Shown here: piece after piece, positions 28,363 to 37,856 of the stretch
How the letters are laid out: every line of letters begins with the position of its first letter
Position numbering within the stretch: position 1 is the first letter of the stretch
Assembly (NCBI RefSeq): GCF_001672775.1
Contig: NZ_LZKJ01000046.1
Coordinates: 1-64,000 of the forward strand
Direction: 5' to 3'
DNA length: 64,000 nucleotides
DNA from: Mycobacterium kyorinense
GTDB lineage: Bacteria > Actinomycetota > Actinomycetes > Mycobacteriales > Mycobacteriaceae
Translations under genes and position numbers: made by a program
The notes under the pieces: generated by a model
Told to the model about the DNA's origin: nothing
Databases searched by the model: none
Seen by the model: only the letters and a program-made list of their open reading frames with translations

Positions 28363-28549
28363 CCGGCGATGCACGATCGCCGGGCTGTCTCCGGCGCGCC
28401 TGGCAGATCGTCGGCAAAGGGTTAGCCTTTATGGGGCGGAAGCGGTCGGTCCGCCGCGGGTGGCAGATGCGCCGGCATACCCGGTGCAATGAGTGGCAAG
28501 CGTCGCTTGGCGCGCGTGCCGGACAGAGGAATCGAGGCGAGCAGCTGCC

Positions 28550-31500
28550 GTGAGCAGTACAAGTTCACCATTCGGTCAGAACGAATGGCTGGTCGAGGAG
28601 ATGTACCGCAAGTTCCGGGACGACCCCTCCTCGGTCGATCCGAGCTGGCATGAGTTTTTGGTCGACTACAACCCCGAGCCGACGATCGATACCCCGACCA
28701 CCGGTGACGGGCAACCCGCCGCCCCAGCTCCCGCCACTCCCGAGCCTGCGCCCGCCCCGAGCCCCAAACCGTCAACACCGCCTACCACCACCGCCGCGCC
28801 GGGCAATGGCGCAGCCAGCGCACCGGTTGCGCCGGCCAAGCCGGCCGGACCGGCACCGGCCGAGGGCGACGAAGTGCAGGTGCTGCGCGGCGCCGCCGCC
28901 GCTGTCGTCAAGAACATGTCCATGTCGCTGGATGTGCCGACGGCGACTAGCGTGCGCGCGATCCCGGCCAAGCTGCTGATCGACAACCGCACCGTCATCA
29001 ACAACCAGCTCAAGCGCAATCGCGGTGGCAAGATCTCGTTCACCCACCTGCTCGGGTACGCGGTGGTGCAAGCGATCAAGGAATTCCCCAACCTCAACCG
29101 CCATTTCGCCGAGGTCGACGGCAAACCCAGCGCCGTGACACCCGCGCACACCAACCTCGGACTGGCGATCGACCTGCAGGGCAAGGACGGTAAGCGTTCG
29201 CTGGTGGTGGCCGGCATCAAACGCTGCGAAAGTATGCGGTTTGCGCAGTTCGTCACCGCCTACGAAGACATCGTGCGCCGGGCGCGCGACGGCAAGTTGA
29301 CCGCGGAAGACTTTGCCGGCGTGACGATTTCGTTGACCAACCCGGGCACCATCGGCACCGTGCATTCGGTGCCGCGGCTGATGGCCGGCCAGGGCGCGAT
29401 CATCGGCGTCGGCGCAATGGAATACCCGGCCGAGTTTCAGGGCGCCAGCGCCGAACGCATCGCCGAGCTCGGGATCGGCAAGCTGATCACGCTGACCTCG
29501 ACCTACGACCACCGCATCATTCAGGGCGCGGAATCCGGCGACTTCCTGCGCACCATCCACGAGATGCTGCTCTCGGATGACTTCTGGGACGAGATCTTCC
29601 GCGAACTGTCCATCCCCTATGAGCCGGTGCGCTGGCGGCCCGACAATCCGGATTCGATTGTCGACAAGACCGCGCGCGTCATCGAGTTGATCGCGGCCTA
29701 CCGCAATCGCGGGCACCTGATGGCCGACACCGACCCGCTGCGCCTGGACAACACCCGCTTCCGCAGCCACCCCGACCTCGACGTGCTGACTCACGGGCTG
29801 ACACTGTGGGACCTCGACCGGGTGTTCAAGGTCAACGGTTTTGCCGGTGCGGAGTACAAGAAGCTACGCGACGTGCTGTCGGTGCTGCGGGATGCCTACT
29901 GCCGGCACGTCGGCGTGGAGTACACCCACATCCTCGAACCCGAGCAACAGCAGTGGCTGCAGGAGCGGGTCGAGGTCAAGCACGACAAGCCGACGGTGGC
30001 TCAACAGAAATACATCCTGTCCAAGCTCAACGCCGCCGAGGCGTTCGAGACCTTCCTGCAGACGAAATACGTTGGGCAGAAGAGGTTCTCGTTAGAGGGC
30101 GCCGAAACGGTCATCCCGATGATGGACACCGTGATCGACCAGTGTGCCGAGCACGGTCTCGACGAGGTCGTCATCGGCATGCCGCACCGCGGTCGGCTCA
30201 ACGTGCTGGCCAACATCGTCGGCAAGCCGTACTCGCAGATCTTCACCGAGTTCGAGGGCAACCTGAACCCGTCGCAAGCGCACGGTTCCGGCGATGTCAA
30301 GTACCACCTCGGCGCGACCGGCGTCTACATCCAGATGTTCGGCGACAACGACATTCAGGTGTCGCTGACCGCCAACCCGTCGCACCTCGAGGCCGTCGAC
30401 CCGGTGCTGGAGGGGCTGGTGCGCGCCAAGCAGGACCTGCTGGACAAGGGCACCAGCGAGAACGGGTTCTCGGTGGTGCCGATGATGCTGCACGGTGACG
30501 CCGCCTTCGCTGGGCAAGGCGTGGTGGCCGAAACGCTGAACCTTGCGCTGCTGCCCGGTTACCGGGTCGGGGGCACCATCCACATCATCGTCAACAACCA
30601 GATCGGGTTCACCACCTCACCGGAGCACTCCAAGTCCAGCGAGTACTGCACCGACGTCGCGAAAATGATTGGGGCGCCGATCTTCCACGTCAACGGCGAC
30701 GACCCCGAAGCGTGCGAATGGGTGGCGCGGCTGGCGGTGGACTTCCGGCAGAAGTTCCACAAGGACGTCGTGATCGACATGCTGTGCTACCGCCGCCGCG
30801 GTCACAACGAGGGTGACGACCCGTCGATGACCAACCCGTCGATGTACGACGTGATCGACGCCAAACGCGGTTCGCGCAAGAGCTACACCGAGGCGCTGAT
30901 CGGCCGCGGCGATATCTCGATGAAGGAAGCCGAAGACGCCCTGCGCGACTACCAGGGCCAGTTGGAGCGGGTGTTCAACGAGGTCCGCGAGCTGGAGAAG
31001 CACGGAGCACAACCCAGCGCATCGGTGGAGTCCGACCAGATGATTCCCGCGGGGTTGTCCACTGCGGTGGACAAGTCACTGCTGGCCCGGATCGGGGATG
31101 CGCACCTGGCCGTGCCCGAGGGGTTCACCGTCCACCCGCGGGTCAAGCCGGTGCTGGAGAAGCGCCGGGAGATGGCCTACGAGGGCAAGGTCGACTGGGC
31201 GTTCGCCGAGTTGCTGGCGCTGGGATCGCTGGTGGCCGAGGGCAAGCTGGTGCGACTGTCGGGCCAAGACACTCGCCGCGGCACATTCTCGCAACGGCAT
31301 TCGGTGATCATCGACCGGGTGACCGGCGCAGAGTTCACCCCGCTGCAACTGCTGGCCAGCAACCTCGACGGCAGCCCGACCGGGGGCAAGTTCCTGGTCT
31401 ACGACTCGCCGCTGTCCGAATTCGCCGCAGTCGGTTTCGAATACGGCTACACCGTCGGCAACCCGGACGCAGTGGTGCTGTGGGAGGCCCAGTTCGGCGA

Positions 31501-32248
31501 CTTCGTCAACGGCGCACAGTCGATCATCGACGAGTTCATCAGCTCCGGTGAAGCCAAGTGGGGGCAGTTGTCCAACGTGGTGCTGCTGCTGCCGCACGGC
31601 CACGAGGGCCAGGGCCCCGACCACACGTCGGGGCGTATCGAACGCTTCCTGCAACTGTGGGCGGAGGGGTCGATGACGATCGCAATGCCGTCGACCCCGG
31701 CGAACTACTTCCACCTGTTGCGCCGGCACGCCCTGGACGGAATCCAGCGACCGCTGATCGTGTTCACCCCGAAGTCGATGCTGCGCAACAAGGCCGCGGT
31801 CAGCGACATCAAAGACTTCACCGAGATCAAGTTCCGTTCGGTACTCGAAGAGCCCACGTACGAAGACGGCGATGGTGACCGAAGCAAGGTCAGGCGCATC
31901 CTGCTGACCAGCGGCAAGATCTACTACGAGTTGGTGGCCCGCAAGTCCAAGGATCAGCGCGACGACGTCGCGATTGTGCGGATCGAACAACTGGCGCCGC
32001 TGCCTAAGCGGCGGCTCAACGAGACACTGGACCGCTACCCCGACGTCAAGGAATTCTTCTGGGTGCAGGAGGAGCCGGCCAACCAGGGCGCGTGGCCGCG
32101 GTTCGGTTTGGAGTTGCCCGAGTTGCTGCCGGACAAATTGACTGGCATCAAACGGATTTCGCGCCGGGCGATGTCGGCGCCGTCGTCGGGTTCGTCGAAG
32201 GTGCACGCCGTCGAGCAGCAAGAAATCATCGACCTGGCCTTCAGCTGA
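28550..32248 (+). CDS. kgd: Multifunctional 2-oxoglutarate dehydrogenase E1/E2 component, decarboxylase and HOA synthase (Kgd/SucA)
   Basis: 1232 aa from GTG 28550 ([20 protein letters not shown]); Rv1248c is about 1230 aa. Domains: N-terminal E1-like helix, a Pro/Ala linker at residues 45-105, an E2-type succinyltransferase domain with catalytic His near residue 320 in [13 protein letters not shown], then the thiamine-diphosphate E1 domains with [25 protein letters not shown] near 648, and [12 protein letters not shown]. It decarboxylates 2-oxoglutarate and feeds the dehydrogenase complex, succinic semialdehyde or 2-hydroxy-3-oxoadipate formation; GarA controls the M. tuberculosis enzyme. 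The downstream intergenic space holds palindromic repeats. Confidence 0.97.
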   Translation: MSSTSSPFGQNEWLVEEMYRKFRDDPSSVDPSWHEFLVDYNPEPTIDTPTTGDGQPAAPAPATPEPAPAPSPKPSTPPTTTAAPGNGAASAPVAPAKPAGPAPAEGDEVQVLRGAAAAVVKNMSMSLDVPTATSVRAIPAKLLIDNRTVINNQLKRNRGGKISFTHLLGYAVVQAIKEFPNLNRHFAEVDGKPSAVTPAHTNLGLAIDLQGKDGKRSLVVAGIKRCESMRFAQFVTAYEDIVRRARDGKLTAEDFAGVTISLTNPGTIGTVHSVPRLMAGQGAIIGVGAMEYPAEFQGASAERIAELGIGKLITLTSTYDHRIIQGAESGDFLRTIHEMLLSDDFWDEIFRELSIPYEPVRWRPDNPDSIVDKTARVIELIAAYRNRGHLMADTDPLRLDNTRFRSHPDLDVLTHGLTLWDLDRVFKVNGFAGAEYKKLRDVLSVLRDAYCRHVGVEYTHILEPEQQQWLQERVEVKHDKPTVAQQKYILSKLNAAEAFETFLQTKYVGQKRFSLEGAETVIPMMDTVIDQCAEHGLDEVVIGMPHRGRLNVLANIVGKPYSQIFTEFEGNLNPSQAHGSGDVKYHLGATGVYIQMFGDNDIQVSLTANPSHLEAVDPVLEGLVRAKQDLLDKGTSENGFSVVPMMLHGDAAFAGQGVVAETLNLALLPGYRVGGTIHIIVNNQIGFTTSPEHSKSSEYCTDVAKMIGAPIFHVNGDDPEACEWVARLAVDFRQKFHKDVVIDMLCYRRRGHNEGDDPSMTNPSMYDVIDAKRGSRKSYTEALIGRGDISMKEAEDALRDYQGQLERVFNEVRELEKHGAQPSASVESDQMIPAGLSTAVDKSLLARIGDAHLAVPEGFTVHPRVKPVLEKRREMAYEGKVDWAFAELLALGSLVAEGKLVRLSGQDTRRGTFSQRHSVIIDRVTGAEFTPLQLLASNLDGSPTGGKFLVYDSPLSEFAAVGFEYGYTVGNPDAVVLWEAQFGDFVNGAQSIIDEFISSGEAKWGQLSNVVLLLPHGHEGQGPDHTSGRIERFLQLWAEGSMTIAMPSTPANYFHLLRRHALDGIQRPLIVFTPKSMLRNKAAVSDIKDFTEIKFRSVLEEPTYEDGDGDRSKVRRILLTSGKIYYELVARKSKDQRDDVAIVRIEQLAPLPKRRLNETLDRYPDVKEFFWVQEEPANQGAWPRFGLELPELLPDKLTGIKRISRRAMSAPSSGSSKVHAVEQQEIIDLAFS

Positions 32249-32277
32249 GTCCTTGGCGCGAGCGAGCGCGCTTTTTG

Positions 32278-32364
32278 CGGCGAGTGTGCGCGCCTTTTTG
32301 CGGCGAGTGTGCGTGTCCCCGGTCGACACGCCGAGCCAATCGCGTGTTTTGCGCACGCTCGCGG
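32278..32364 (+). repeat. Dispersed palindromic element, copy 2 with a partial tandem copy
   Basis: The full copy is 32303-32364 (GCGAGTGTGCG arm, inner GTGTCCCCGGTCGACACGCC, closing GCGCACGCTCGCGG). A truncated left arm is repeated just upstream with CTTTTTGCGGCGAGTGTGCG. It lies between kgd and the convergent MOSC gene, where it could serve as a two-way terminator. Confidence 0.7.
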
Positions 32365-32374
32365 TGAGCATTGC

Positions 32375-34165
32375 TCAGAGGTCTAGGACCAGGTCGTCAC
32401 GGGGCGCCGCGCAACAGATGAGCACCGTCCCCAGCGGCGGCTCTTCCAGCGGCGGTTGCAGGTAGGTCGGTGTGCCCGCGACGATTCCGGTGACGCAGGT
32501 GTGGCAAACGCCGCTTCGGCAGGCGAATCGCGTTGGCACGTCGCAAGTCTCAGCGAGCTCCAGAATGCTGGCGTAGCCCGGTGCCCAGTTCACGGTGAGT
32601 CCGCTGCGCGCGAAGGTGATTGCCGGGCCCGGCCCCGGGGTGCCCGGGGGCGGATGGGGGCGTGCGGTCTTCGACGCGGACACGACGCCGGGGTTGATAG
32701 CAGGCAAGGCGCCAAACAGTTCGGTGTGGATCTGGCCAGAACTGAATCCGCAGGCAGCCAGCCCGTCGCGCATGGCGTCCATGAATGGGCCTGGGCCACA
32801 GAGGTACACAGCAGCGTCGCCGGGTAGGTTCAGCGCGGCAATCGATTGCCGGTCCAGACGACCGAGAGTGGCGCCGCTGCCACTCTGCTTGCTGGCTGTG
32901 TAGAAAACGAATTGCCGGGCATCGGGCAACGAGGTGATCAGGCCGGTGACTTCTGCTGCAAAAGCATGGGTCTCGGCGTTGCGCGTCGTGTGGAGCCACG
33001 TGATGGGGCGGTTGCTATTGGTTGCGGCCAGAGCGTGCAGCATAGCCAGCACCGGAGTGGCCCCGATGCCGGCTGAGATCAAGACGACGGGAGTGCTGCC
33101 GTCGGTGAGGCAGAAGTCGCCGCGCGGGATGGCTGCTTCGATAATCGAACCGACGTTGACATGGGCATGCAGCCAACGACTTACCAGGCCGTGGCTTTCG
33201 CGTTTGACGCTGATGCGGTAGTCCCGTGCCGCAGGGTCGCCCGAAAGTGAGTAACTGCGCATCGGCGGTGGATCACCCGCATCGGGGATCCGCACCGTGA
33301 GGTACTGCCCGGGAAGCGGCATCGGCAGTGGGGCGCCATCGTCGGACTCAAACCGGATCGACAACACTGAGGCGGTCTCGTGGCGGATTGCACTGACGCG
33401 TAACGGCCTGAATCCCGTCCAACCGGGTTCGACGCCCATCGTCGGCGTGGCCGGCGCACCTGAACTCTGCGTGAGCATGTCATGGAACGACTGTTGCCAG
33501 CCCGGGCTGAGTGCCGGCACGTCGACGGCTTTGCGGAGTTGGGCCATGTCGCGGTCGGGCAGATACAACAGCGCGTCGACGTCGGCGACACTGAGCTCGT
33601 GCGGACCGCGGCGGGTCAACACGATCGCGTCGCCGGCCTGCACCTGCCCTTCGGTGATCACCCGGAAGTAGAAGCCAGGGCGGTGATGGGCCACCAGCAG
33701 ATTGGGCATGGCAGGTTCGCCGAGGCGCATTCCGACCCGGAAGCAGGTGACGCGTGGCTGGGTGACCTCAAACTCAGCATCGCCGATGCGGTATCGGTCG
33801 CCGATGCAGACGTCTCGGTCACTGAGCCCACTAACAGTGAAATTTTCGCCGAAATGGGCCGGCCGAAGGTCGTCGCGGCGCAGATGGGCCTTCCAGTAGT
33901 CGTATGACTCAAGTTGATAGACCAACACCGCGCGTTGTTCGCCACCATGTCCGGCAAGATCGCCCTGACCGTCACCGTCGATGTTGAGCCGGCGCACCAT
34001 GACCGGGCCGTGGACCGGTGCCTTCCAGATTCCGGTGTGGACCGTCTTGCCTCGCCATTGGACGTCTTTGGGCGTGCCGACATTTACCGATACAAGCCGC
34101 GCCACCACTGGCCCCGCGGCGTTCTGCACACGCGAATACGTCTCGTCGACCTTGAGCGCCGCCAT
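32375..34165 (-). CDS. MOSC domain - FAD/NAD(P) reductase - [2Fe-2S] ferredoxin fusion protein
   Basis: 596 aa. Residues about 20-210: MOSC domain (YiiM-like start, GENFTVSGL) with a Cys at 141 in QPRVTCFRVGMRLG, the residue that binds molybdenum cofactor in MOSC proteins. Residues 255-475: ferredoxin-reductase module with FAD motif RSYSLSG (303-309) and NAD(P) motif ISAGIGATPVLAML (363-376). Residues 515-596: plant-type ferredoxin with Cys549, Cys554, Cys557 and Cys584/585. A self-contained electron chain from NAD(P)H to a molybdenum site can be inferred, comparable to YiiM-type N-hydroxylated base reduction. It diverges from the hydrolase gene and shares its operator region. Confidence 0.88.
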   Translation of the reverse strand: MAALKVDETYSRVQNAAGPVVARLVSVNVGTPKDVQWRGKTVHTGIWKAPVHGPVMVRRLNIDGDGQGDLAGHGGEQRAVLVYQLESYDYWKAHLRRDDLRPAHFGENFTVSGLSDRDVCIGDRYRIGDAEFEVTQPRVTCFRVGMRLGEPAMPNLLVAHHRPGFYFRVITEGQVQAGDAIVLTRRGPHELSVADVDALLYLPDRDMAQLRKAVDVPALSPGWQQSFHDMLTQSSGAPATPTMGVEPGWTGFRPLRVSAIRHETASVLSIRFESDDGAPLPMPLPGQYLTVRIPDAGDPPPMRSYSLSGDPAARDYRISVKRESHGLVSRWLHAHVNVGSIIEAAIPRGDFCLTDGSTPVVLISAGIGATPVLAMLHALAATNSNRPITWLHTTRNAETHAFAAEVTGLITSLPDARQFVFYTASKQSGSGATLGRLDRQSIAALNLPGDAAVYLCGPGPFMDAMRDGLAACGFSSGQIHTELFGALPAINPGVVSASKTARPHPPPGTPGPGPAITFARSGLTVNWAPGYASILELAETCDVPTRFACRSGVCHTCVTGIVAGTPTYLQPPLEEPPLGTVLICCAAPRDDLVLDL

Positions 34166-34283
34166 CGGACCGCCTCCGAGCCTCGCGACAAATTGGGATG
34201 GCCCGCCCAGAATATGTGGGATGCAGCGGCTGCGTCAACAGCCGATAGCGCAACTATTGTGAAACGCAGCCGATGGTGCATAC

Positions 34284-34299
34284 TGGGATGCACGTCCCA
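34284..34299. promoter_or_regulatory. Operator 1 of the local TetR regulon
   Basis: TGGGATGCACGTCCCA, a palindrome with 5-bp outer arms, in the 191-bp divergent space between the MOSC fusion and the hydrolase. A CATACT -10-like hexamer (34279-34284) abuts it on the plus strand. The same 16-bp spacing and arms recur at 35250 and 36826. Confidence 0.6.
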
Positions 34300-34356
34300 G
34301 AACTACGACGCGCAAAGCGCATCGCCGAATCGCACATCGACTCAGGAGGATCACTC

Positions 34357-35229
34357 ATGCCGAGTGTTCATCATCGCTACGCCGTCATCGGTGATCACCG
34401 GTTGTTTTACCGCGAGGCCGGCGACCCCGACGCCCCCGCGGTGGTCCTCTTGCACGGATTCCCGACCAGCTCCTACATGTTCCGCCATCTGATACCCGTA
34501 CTGGCCGACCGCTATCACGTGATCGCGCCCGATCATCTCGGCTTCGGGCTCTCCGACGCGCCGGGCGTGGCGGATTTCAACTACACCTTCGATGCCCTGA
34601 CCGAGTTGACTGCCGGCTTGCTGCGCACCCTGGGCATCGATCGGTATGCGATGTATGTACAAGACTACGGCGCTCCGATCGGATGGCGGTTGGCCCTTGA
34701 GAACCCGACGGCGATCACAGCGATCATCAGTCAAAACGGCAACGGTTACGACGCCGGCTTCGTGGAGAGCTTCTGGAAAACGGTGTGGGACTACCACAGT
34801 GCGCAGACTCCCGAAACTGAGGCAGCGGTACGACAGTTTCTCACCCTCGACGCCACCCGTTGGCAATACGTCACCGGCGTTCCTGACGAGACACTGCTCG
34901 ACCCGGAATCCTGGTATCACGACTATGCATTGATCTCCCGGCCGGGCAACGACGAGGTGCAACTCAAACTGTTCTTTGACTACGCGACCAATTCCCCGCT
35001 GTATCCCCGGCTGCATGACTACTTCCGCTCCAGCAGCGTGCCACTGCTGGCGGTGTGGGGTCGGGGCGACAAGATATTTGGTCCAGCGGGCGCCGAAGCC
35101 TTCTCCGACGACTTACCCGACGCCGAGATCCATCTTCTCGACGGCGGTCATTTCCTGCTGGAGTCCGCACTGGACGAGGTCACCGAATTGGTCCGAGAGT
35201 TCCTCGCCAAACAGCTACCCGCAGCCTGA
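34357..35229 (+). CDS. Alpha/beta hydrolase, haloalkane dehalogenase / epoxide hydrolase-like
   Basis: 290 aa from ATG 34357, chosen because AGGAGG lies 7 nt upstream; the upstream ATG at 34273 falls within operator 1 sequence. Fold landmarks: oxyanion loop LLHGFPTSSYMFR, PDHLGFGLSD, nucleophile elbow VQDYGAPIGW with an Asp nucleophile (Asp103), acid Asp238 in WGRGDKIF and base His265 in DGGHFLLE. An Asp nucleophile fits haloalkane dehalogenases and epoxide hydrolases. The residue after it is Tyr, not the halide-binding Trp of classical dehalogenases (VQDWGG), so dehalogenase activity is doubtful. The nearest downstream gene is a TetR regulator; both have the shared operator. Confidence 0.87.
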   Translation: MPSVHHRYAVIGDHRLFYREAGDPDAPAVVLLHGFPTSSYMFRHLIPVLADRYHVIAPDHLGFGLSDAPGVADFNYTFDALTELTAGLLRTLGIDRYAMYVQDYGAPIGWRLALENPTAITAIISQNGNGYDAGFVESFWKTVWDYHSAQTPETEAAVRQFLTLDATRWQYVTGVPDETLLDPESWYHDYALISRPGNDEVQLKLFFDYATNSPLYPRLHDYFRSSSVPLLAVWGRGDKIFGPAGAEAFSDDLPDAEIHLLDGGHFLLESALDEVTELVREFLAKQLPAA

Positions 35230-35249
35230 CGCCGACCGGTGATGACAAG

Positions 35250-35265
35250 TGGGTTGGATATCCCA
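35250..35265. promoter_or_regulatory. Operator 2 of the local TetR regulon
   Basis: TGGGTTGGATATCCCA, 33 bp before the first TetR start. It overlaps the expected -35 region of a leaderless promoter whose -10 would be TAACCT at 35287-35292, six bases before the ATG. Outer arms and spacing are identical to operators 1 and 3, indicating autoregulation. Confidence 0.65.
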
Positions 35266-35297
35266 TAGTTCCGGGCCGGAGCGGCTAACCTGAGCAC

Positions 35298-35984
35298 ATG
35301 GTCAGCGCCGAGGTGCCCAGCGGAGAACGGCTGACCATAAAAGGACGCGCCACACGCGACCGGATCGTGAACGCGGCAGCCGAACTGATCATCAGTACGG
35401 GGTTCTCGACGCTCACTATGGACAACGTACGCAAGGCCGCGTCGGTCAGCGGCTCACAGCTGGCCCATTATTTTGCCGACAAGCAGGCGTTGGTGCGCGC
35501 GGTCATCGCCCGCCAGATCAACGTGGTGCTCGACTTCCACCGCCAACCGCGGCTGCACAGGCTGGCATCGTTGGCGGACTTCGAACGCTGGATTGACCTG
35601 AATATGCGCCACTTACGGCGGATTGGCTACTCCGGGACACCGACCTACCATGCGCTCGCAGGCCAGCTCGCGAAGTCCGACGACGCGATACGCGACGAGC
35701 TGGCGACCGGCTACCGGCAATGGGTCACGTTGCTCGAGCACGCGATCGAGCAGCTGAAGAAACAGGGCGTTCTGGTCGCCCAAGCCGACGCGCGCCACCT
35801 CGCGCTGGTAATCGTTAGCGCCCACCAAGGCGGCGCCACCTTGACTTTCACTTATCGTGAGGATTGGCCGCACGCCGACGCAGTGCGATTCGCGGTGAAC
35901 TATCTGCGGATGTTCGCCACCGATCCGGCGGAACGGGTGGCCCGGCCACCGCGCCGGCCCCGTGCGCGACGCGAAAGACACTGA
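35298..35984 (+). CDS. TetR family regulator A of the accessory island
   Basis: 228 aa. N-terminal HTH: GRATRDRIVNAAAELIISTG, then VRKAASVSGSQLAHYFADK, an HTH with recognition-helix sequence SGSQLAHYF. The C-terminal region includes a Cys-free ligand-binding domain and an Arg-rich tail (RPPRRPRARRER). It is a close paralog of the TetR encoded 110 bp downstream; the two share GRATR, VSGSQ-AHYF-K and the C-terminal AHQGGA segment. The 16-bp palindrome upstream makes this the likely self-regulating repressor of the island. Confidence 0.92.
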   Translation: MVSAEVPSGERLTIKGRATRDRIVNAAAELIISTGFSTLTMDNVRKAASVSGSQLAHYFADKQALVRAVIARQINVVLDFHRQPRLHRLASLADFERWIDLNMRHLRRIGYSGTPTYHALAGQLAKSDDAIRDELATGYRQWVTLLEHAIEQLKKQGVLVAQADARHLALVIVSAHQGGATLTFTYREDWPHADAVRFAVNYLRMFATDPAERVARPPRRPRARRERH

Positions 35985-36093
35985 GCCGCCATGCCGTCGC
36001 GCGTCGCAACCCGGTGCCCGGCTGACGGGCGGTACAGTCGAGAATCCGGCGACCAGTGACCACTACCGATTGACGCGTGCCTAAGGCGTAGCC

Positions 36094-36747
36094 ATGGTGT
36101 CCGACGACGTGCGGTTGACCCGCAAGGGACGGGCAACTCGTGCCCGCATTGTCGACGCCGCCGCCAAGCTCATGTTCGAAGGCGGTATCGCGGGCACCAG
36201 TATCGATCAGGTTCGCAGCGCGGCCGATGTCAGCGGCTCCCAAGTCGCGCATTACTTCAAGAACAAGCGTGATCTGACCCGCCAAGTCATCGCGGCACGC
36301 CGCAATGATGTCGTGGCATTTCATACTGGTCCCCCGCTGGCTCCGCTGGACAGCCTCGCAGCGCTGCAGGCCTGGGCTGACACCTGCGTGGCCGACGCGG
36401 ACACCGTGTACCGCCGAGGCGGATGTGTTTATGGCTCGCTGGCTGGTGAGCTGATCGAAGCCGACGAGGACGTCCACCACGACATCGCCACCGGCTACGA
36501 GCAATGGATCGCGCTGTTTCGGGCCGGGCTCACCGCTATGCGTCGCCGCGGCGACCTGCGCCGCGACGCCGACCCTCGACATCTCGCCGTCGCACTGGTG
36601 GCCGCGCACCAGGGTGGGGCGATGCTGACCTACATCACCGGCACTGCAGAGCCGCTGCGCGCAGCGGTCAATGCCGCCGTCGACTACGTGCGTTCCTTTG
36701 CGCCGGGGCCGCGGGCCACGTCATCGCCGCGCACACCGAAATCCTGA
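36094..36747 (+). CDS. TetR family regulator B of the accessory island
   Basis: 217 aa. HTH region: GRATRARIVDAAAKLMFEGG and VRSAADVSGSQVAHYFKNK. The recognition helix is almost identical to that of regulator A, so both may bind the same palindromes, possibly competing or as heterodimers with different ligands. No copy of the 16-bp palindrome lies in the 109 bp between the two TetR genes, so B may be expressed by read-through from A's promoter or independently. The C-terminal domain contains YRRGGCVYGSLAGE and LVAAHQGGAML typical of the TetR_C_11-like group. A tandem duplication followed by divergence is the simplest history. Confidence 0.92.
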   Translation: MVSDDVRLTRKGRATRARIVDAAAKLMFEGGIAGTSIDQVRSAADVSGSQVAHYFKNKRDLTRQVIAARRNDVVAFHTGPPLAPLDSLAALQAWADTCVADADTVYRRGGCVYGSLAGELIEADEDVHHDIATGYEQWIALFRAGLTAMRRRGDLRRDADPRHLAVALVAAHQGGAMLTYITGTAEPLRAAVNAAVDYVRSFAPGPRATSSPRTPKS

Positions 36748-36794
36748 CTTTCGCACGCTCGTCAGGCGTCGCTCAGACGGAATCATTCTGCTGC

Positions 36795-36841
36795 TGGACA
36801 ACCGCTGCGCAGATGTTCATAATACTGGGTTAAATATCCCA
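36795..36841 (+). promoter_or_regulatory. Promoter with operator 3 of the local TetR regulon
   Basis: TGGACA (36795-36800), 18-bp spacer, CATAAT (36819-36824), then TGGGTTAAATATCCCA (36826-36841) directly over the expected transcription start. The operator matches operators 1 and 2 in arms and length and would block initiation when bound. The transcript begins with the small ORF and continues into the DUF427 gene. Confidence 0.65.
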
Positions 36842-36856
36842 TTTCGGGAGGAACAG

Positions 36857-36952
36857 ATGTCGGCCTGCGATCCGTCGCCTCCACGCGCTCGACCCGGCAA
36901 TCGCGGCGGGCGCGGCATCGCCGGCGCGTCGAACGACGGTCCGCGGCAATAG
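36857..36952 (+). CDS. Small ORF, 31 codons, possible leader peptide
   Basis: ATG 36857 has GGGAGG five nt upstream, one of the best ribosome-binding sites in the window. The 31-residue product begins MSACDPSPPRARPGNRGG and is rich in Gly, Arg and Pro with one Cys; the stop is at 36950-36952. It lies 15 bp after operator 3 and 24 bp before the DUF427 start, so it is the first ORF of that transcript. It could be a regulatory leader or a real micropeptide; I do not recognise it. Confidence 0.5.
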   Translation: MSACDPSPPRARPGNRGGRGIAGASNDGPRQ

Positions 36953-36975
36953 CTCCGCACTGGAAAGGAAATGCG

Positions 36976-37845
36976 ATGGGTTTGGCATGGCAACAGGGGC
37001 CGCTGAACACCGGATCGGTAGGACACTTCCTCACCCCGCGGCCACTGCCGGAGCGACTGCTCTATGCCGAGCCGTTGCGCCGCCGGATGCGTGTGCGGTT
37101 CGCCGACGAGTGGATCGCCGACAGCGAAGAGGTGGTGCTGCTGCACGAGCCGGGCCGCTATCCGGTGGCCTACTTTCCACGCGGCGACATCCGGCCGAAC
37201 ACGTTGGTCGATGAAGACCGGACCACCCAGCACCGCGAGTTCGGCGAGGTGCACTGGTTGTCCGTACACGCAGCGGACCGCGTGGCCAATCACGCCGCCT
37301 GGCACTACCCGGCGTTACCGGACTACGCCGACATTCTCACCGGGCGGATAGCGTTCGCCTGGCGCGCGATGGATGCCTTCTACGAAGAAGACGACCGCAT
37401 CGTCGGGCACGCCTCGGACTTCTACCACCGCATCGACATCCGCAACACCTCACGCCATCTGGTGGTGCGCGACGGTGATCAGGTCATCGCCGATACCCGG
37501 GCACCGCTCGCCTTGTACGAGTCCGGTTTTGCGCCCCGCTGGTACGTGCCTCGCGCCGACATTGACGAAGCAGCGCTGAATCCCGTTGACGGACAGACCT
37601 TCTGCCCTTACAAAGGCCTGGCCAATTACTACAACATCGGCGACCGCAAACGCGCCGCATGGTCTTACGTCAACGCCTGGCCGGAGGTGGCCGCGGTGCG
37701 CAACCTGGTGTCCTTTGAACCCGACAAGATCGCCGTCTACCTCGACGACACACAGCTGCACCTCGAGCCCGGTCAGACCGTGGTCGCGCACGGCATCGAC
37801 CGCGGGCTCGACCCCGACGAAGTCCTGCAGACAAGCGCGGTCTGA
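36976..37845 (+). CDS. Tandem DUF427 protein
   Basis: 289 aa from ATG 36976, preceded by GGAAAGGAAA. Two DUF427 (beta-tent) units are visible: one at about 36-120 (MRVRFADEWIADSEEVVLLH, then YPVAYFPRGDI) and one at about 150-270 (LVVRDGDQVIADTRAPLALY, GFAPRWYVPRADID, CPYKGLANYYNI). The Cys-Pro-Tyr-Lys-Gly motif in the second unit is the family's conserved centre. The function of DUF427 is not established. It is the first full gene after operator 3 and is followed closely by the VOC, HAD and TMEM175-QOR genes in one apparent operon. Confidence 0.88.
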   Translation: MGLAWQQGPLNTGSVGHFLTPRPLPERLLYAEPLRRRMRVRFADEWIADSEEVVLLHEPGRYPVAYFPRGDIRPNTLVDEDRTTQHREFGEVHWLSVHAADRVANHAAWHYPALPDYADILTGRIAFAWRAMDAFYEEDDRIVGHASDFYHRIDIRNTSRHLVVRDGDQVIADTRAPLALYESGFAPRWYVPRADIDEAALNPVDGQTFCPYKGLANYYNIGDRKRAAWSYVNAWPEVAAVRNLVSFEPDKIAVYLDDTQLHLEPGQTVVAHGIDRGLDPDEVLQTSAV

Positions 37846-37856
37846 GAGTCCCTGCG

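Noticed and set aside
31076..32371. 431-codon ORF opposite the 3' half of kgd
   Set aside because: Antisense shadow of a highly conserved enzyme, running into the palindromic repeat.
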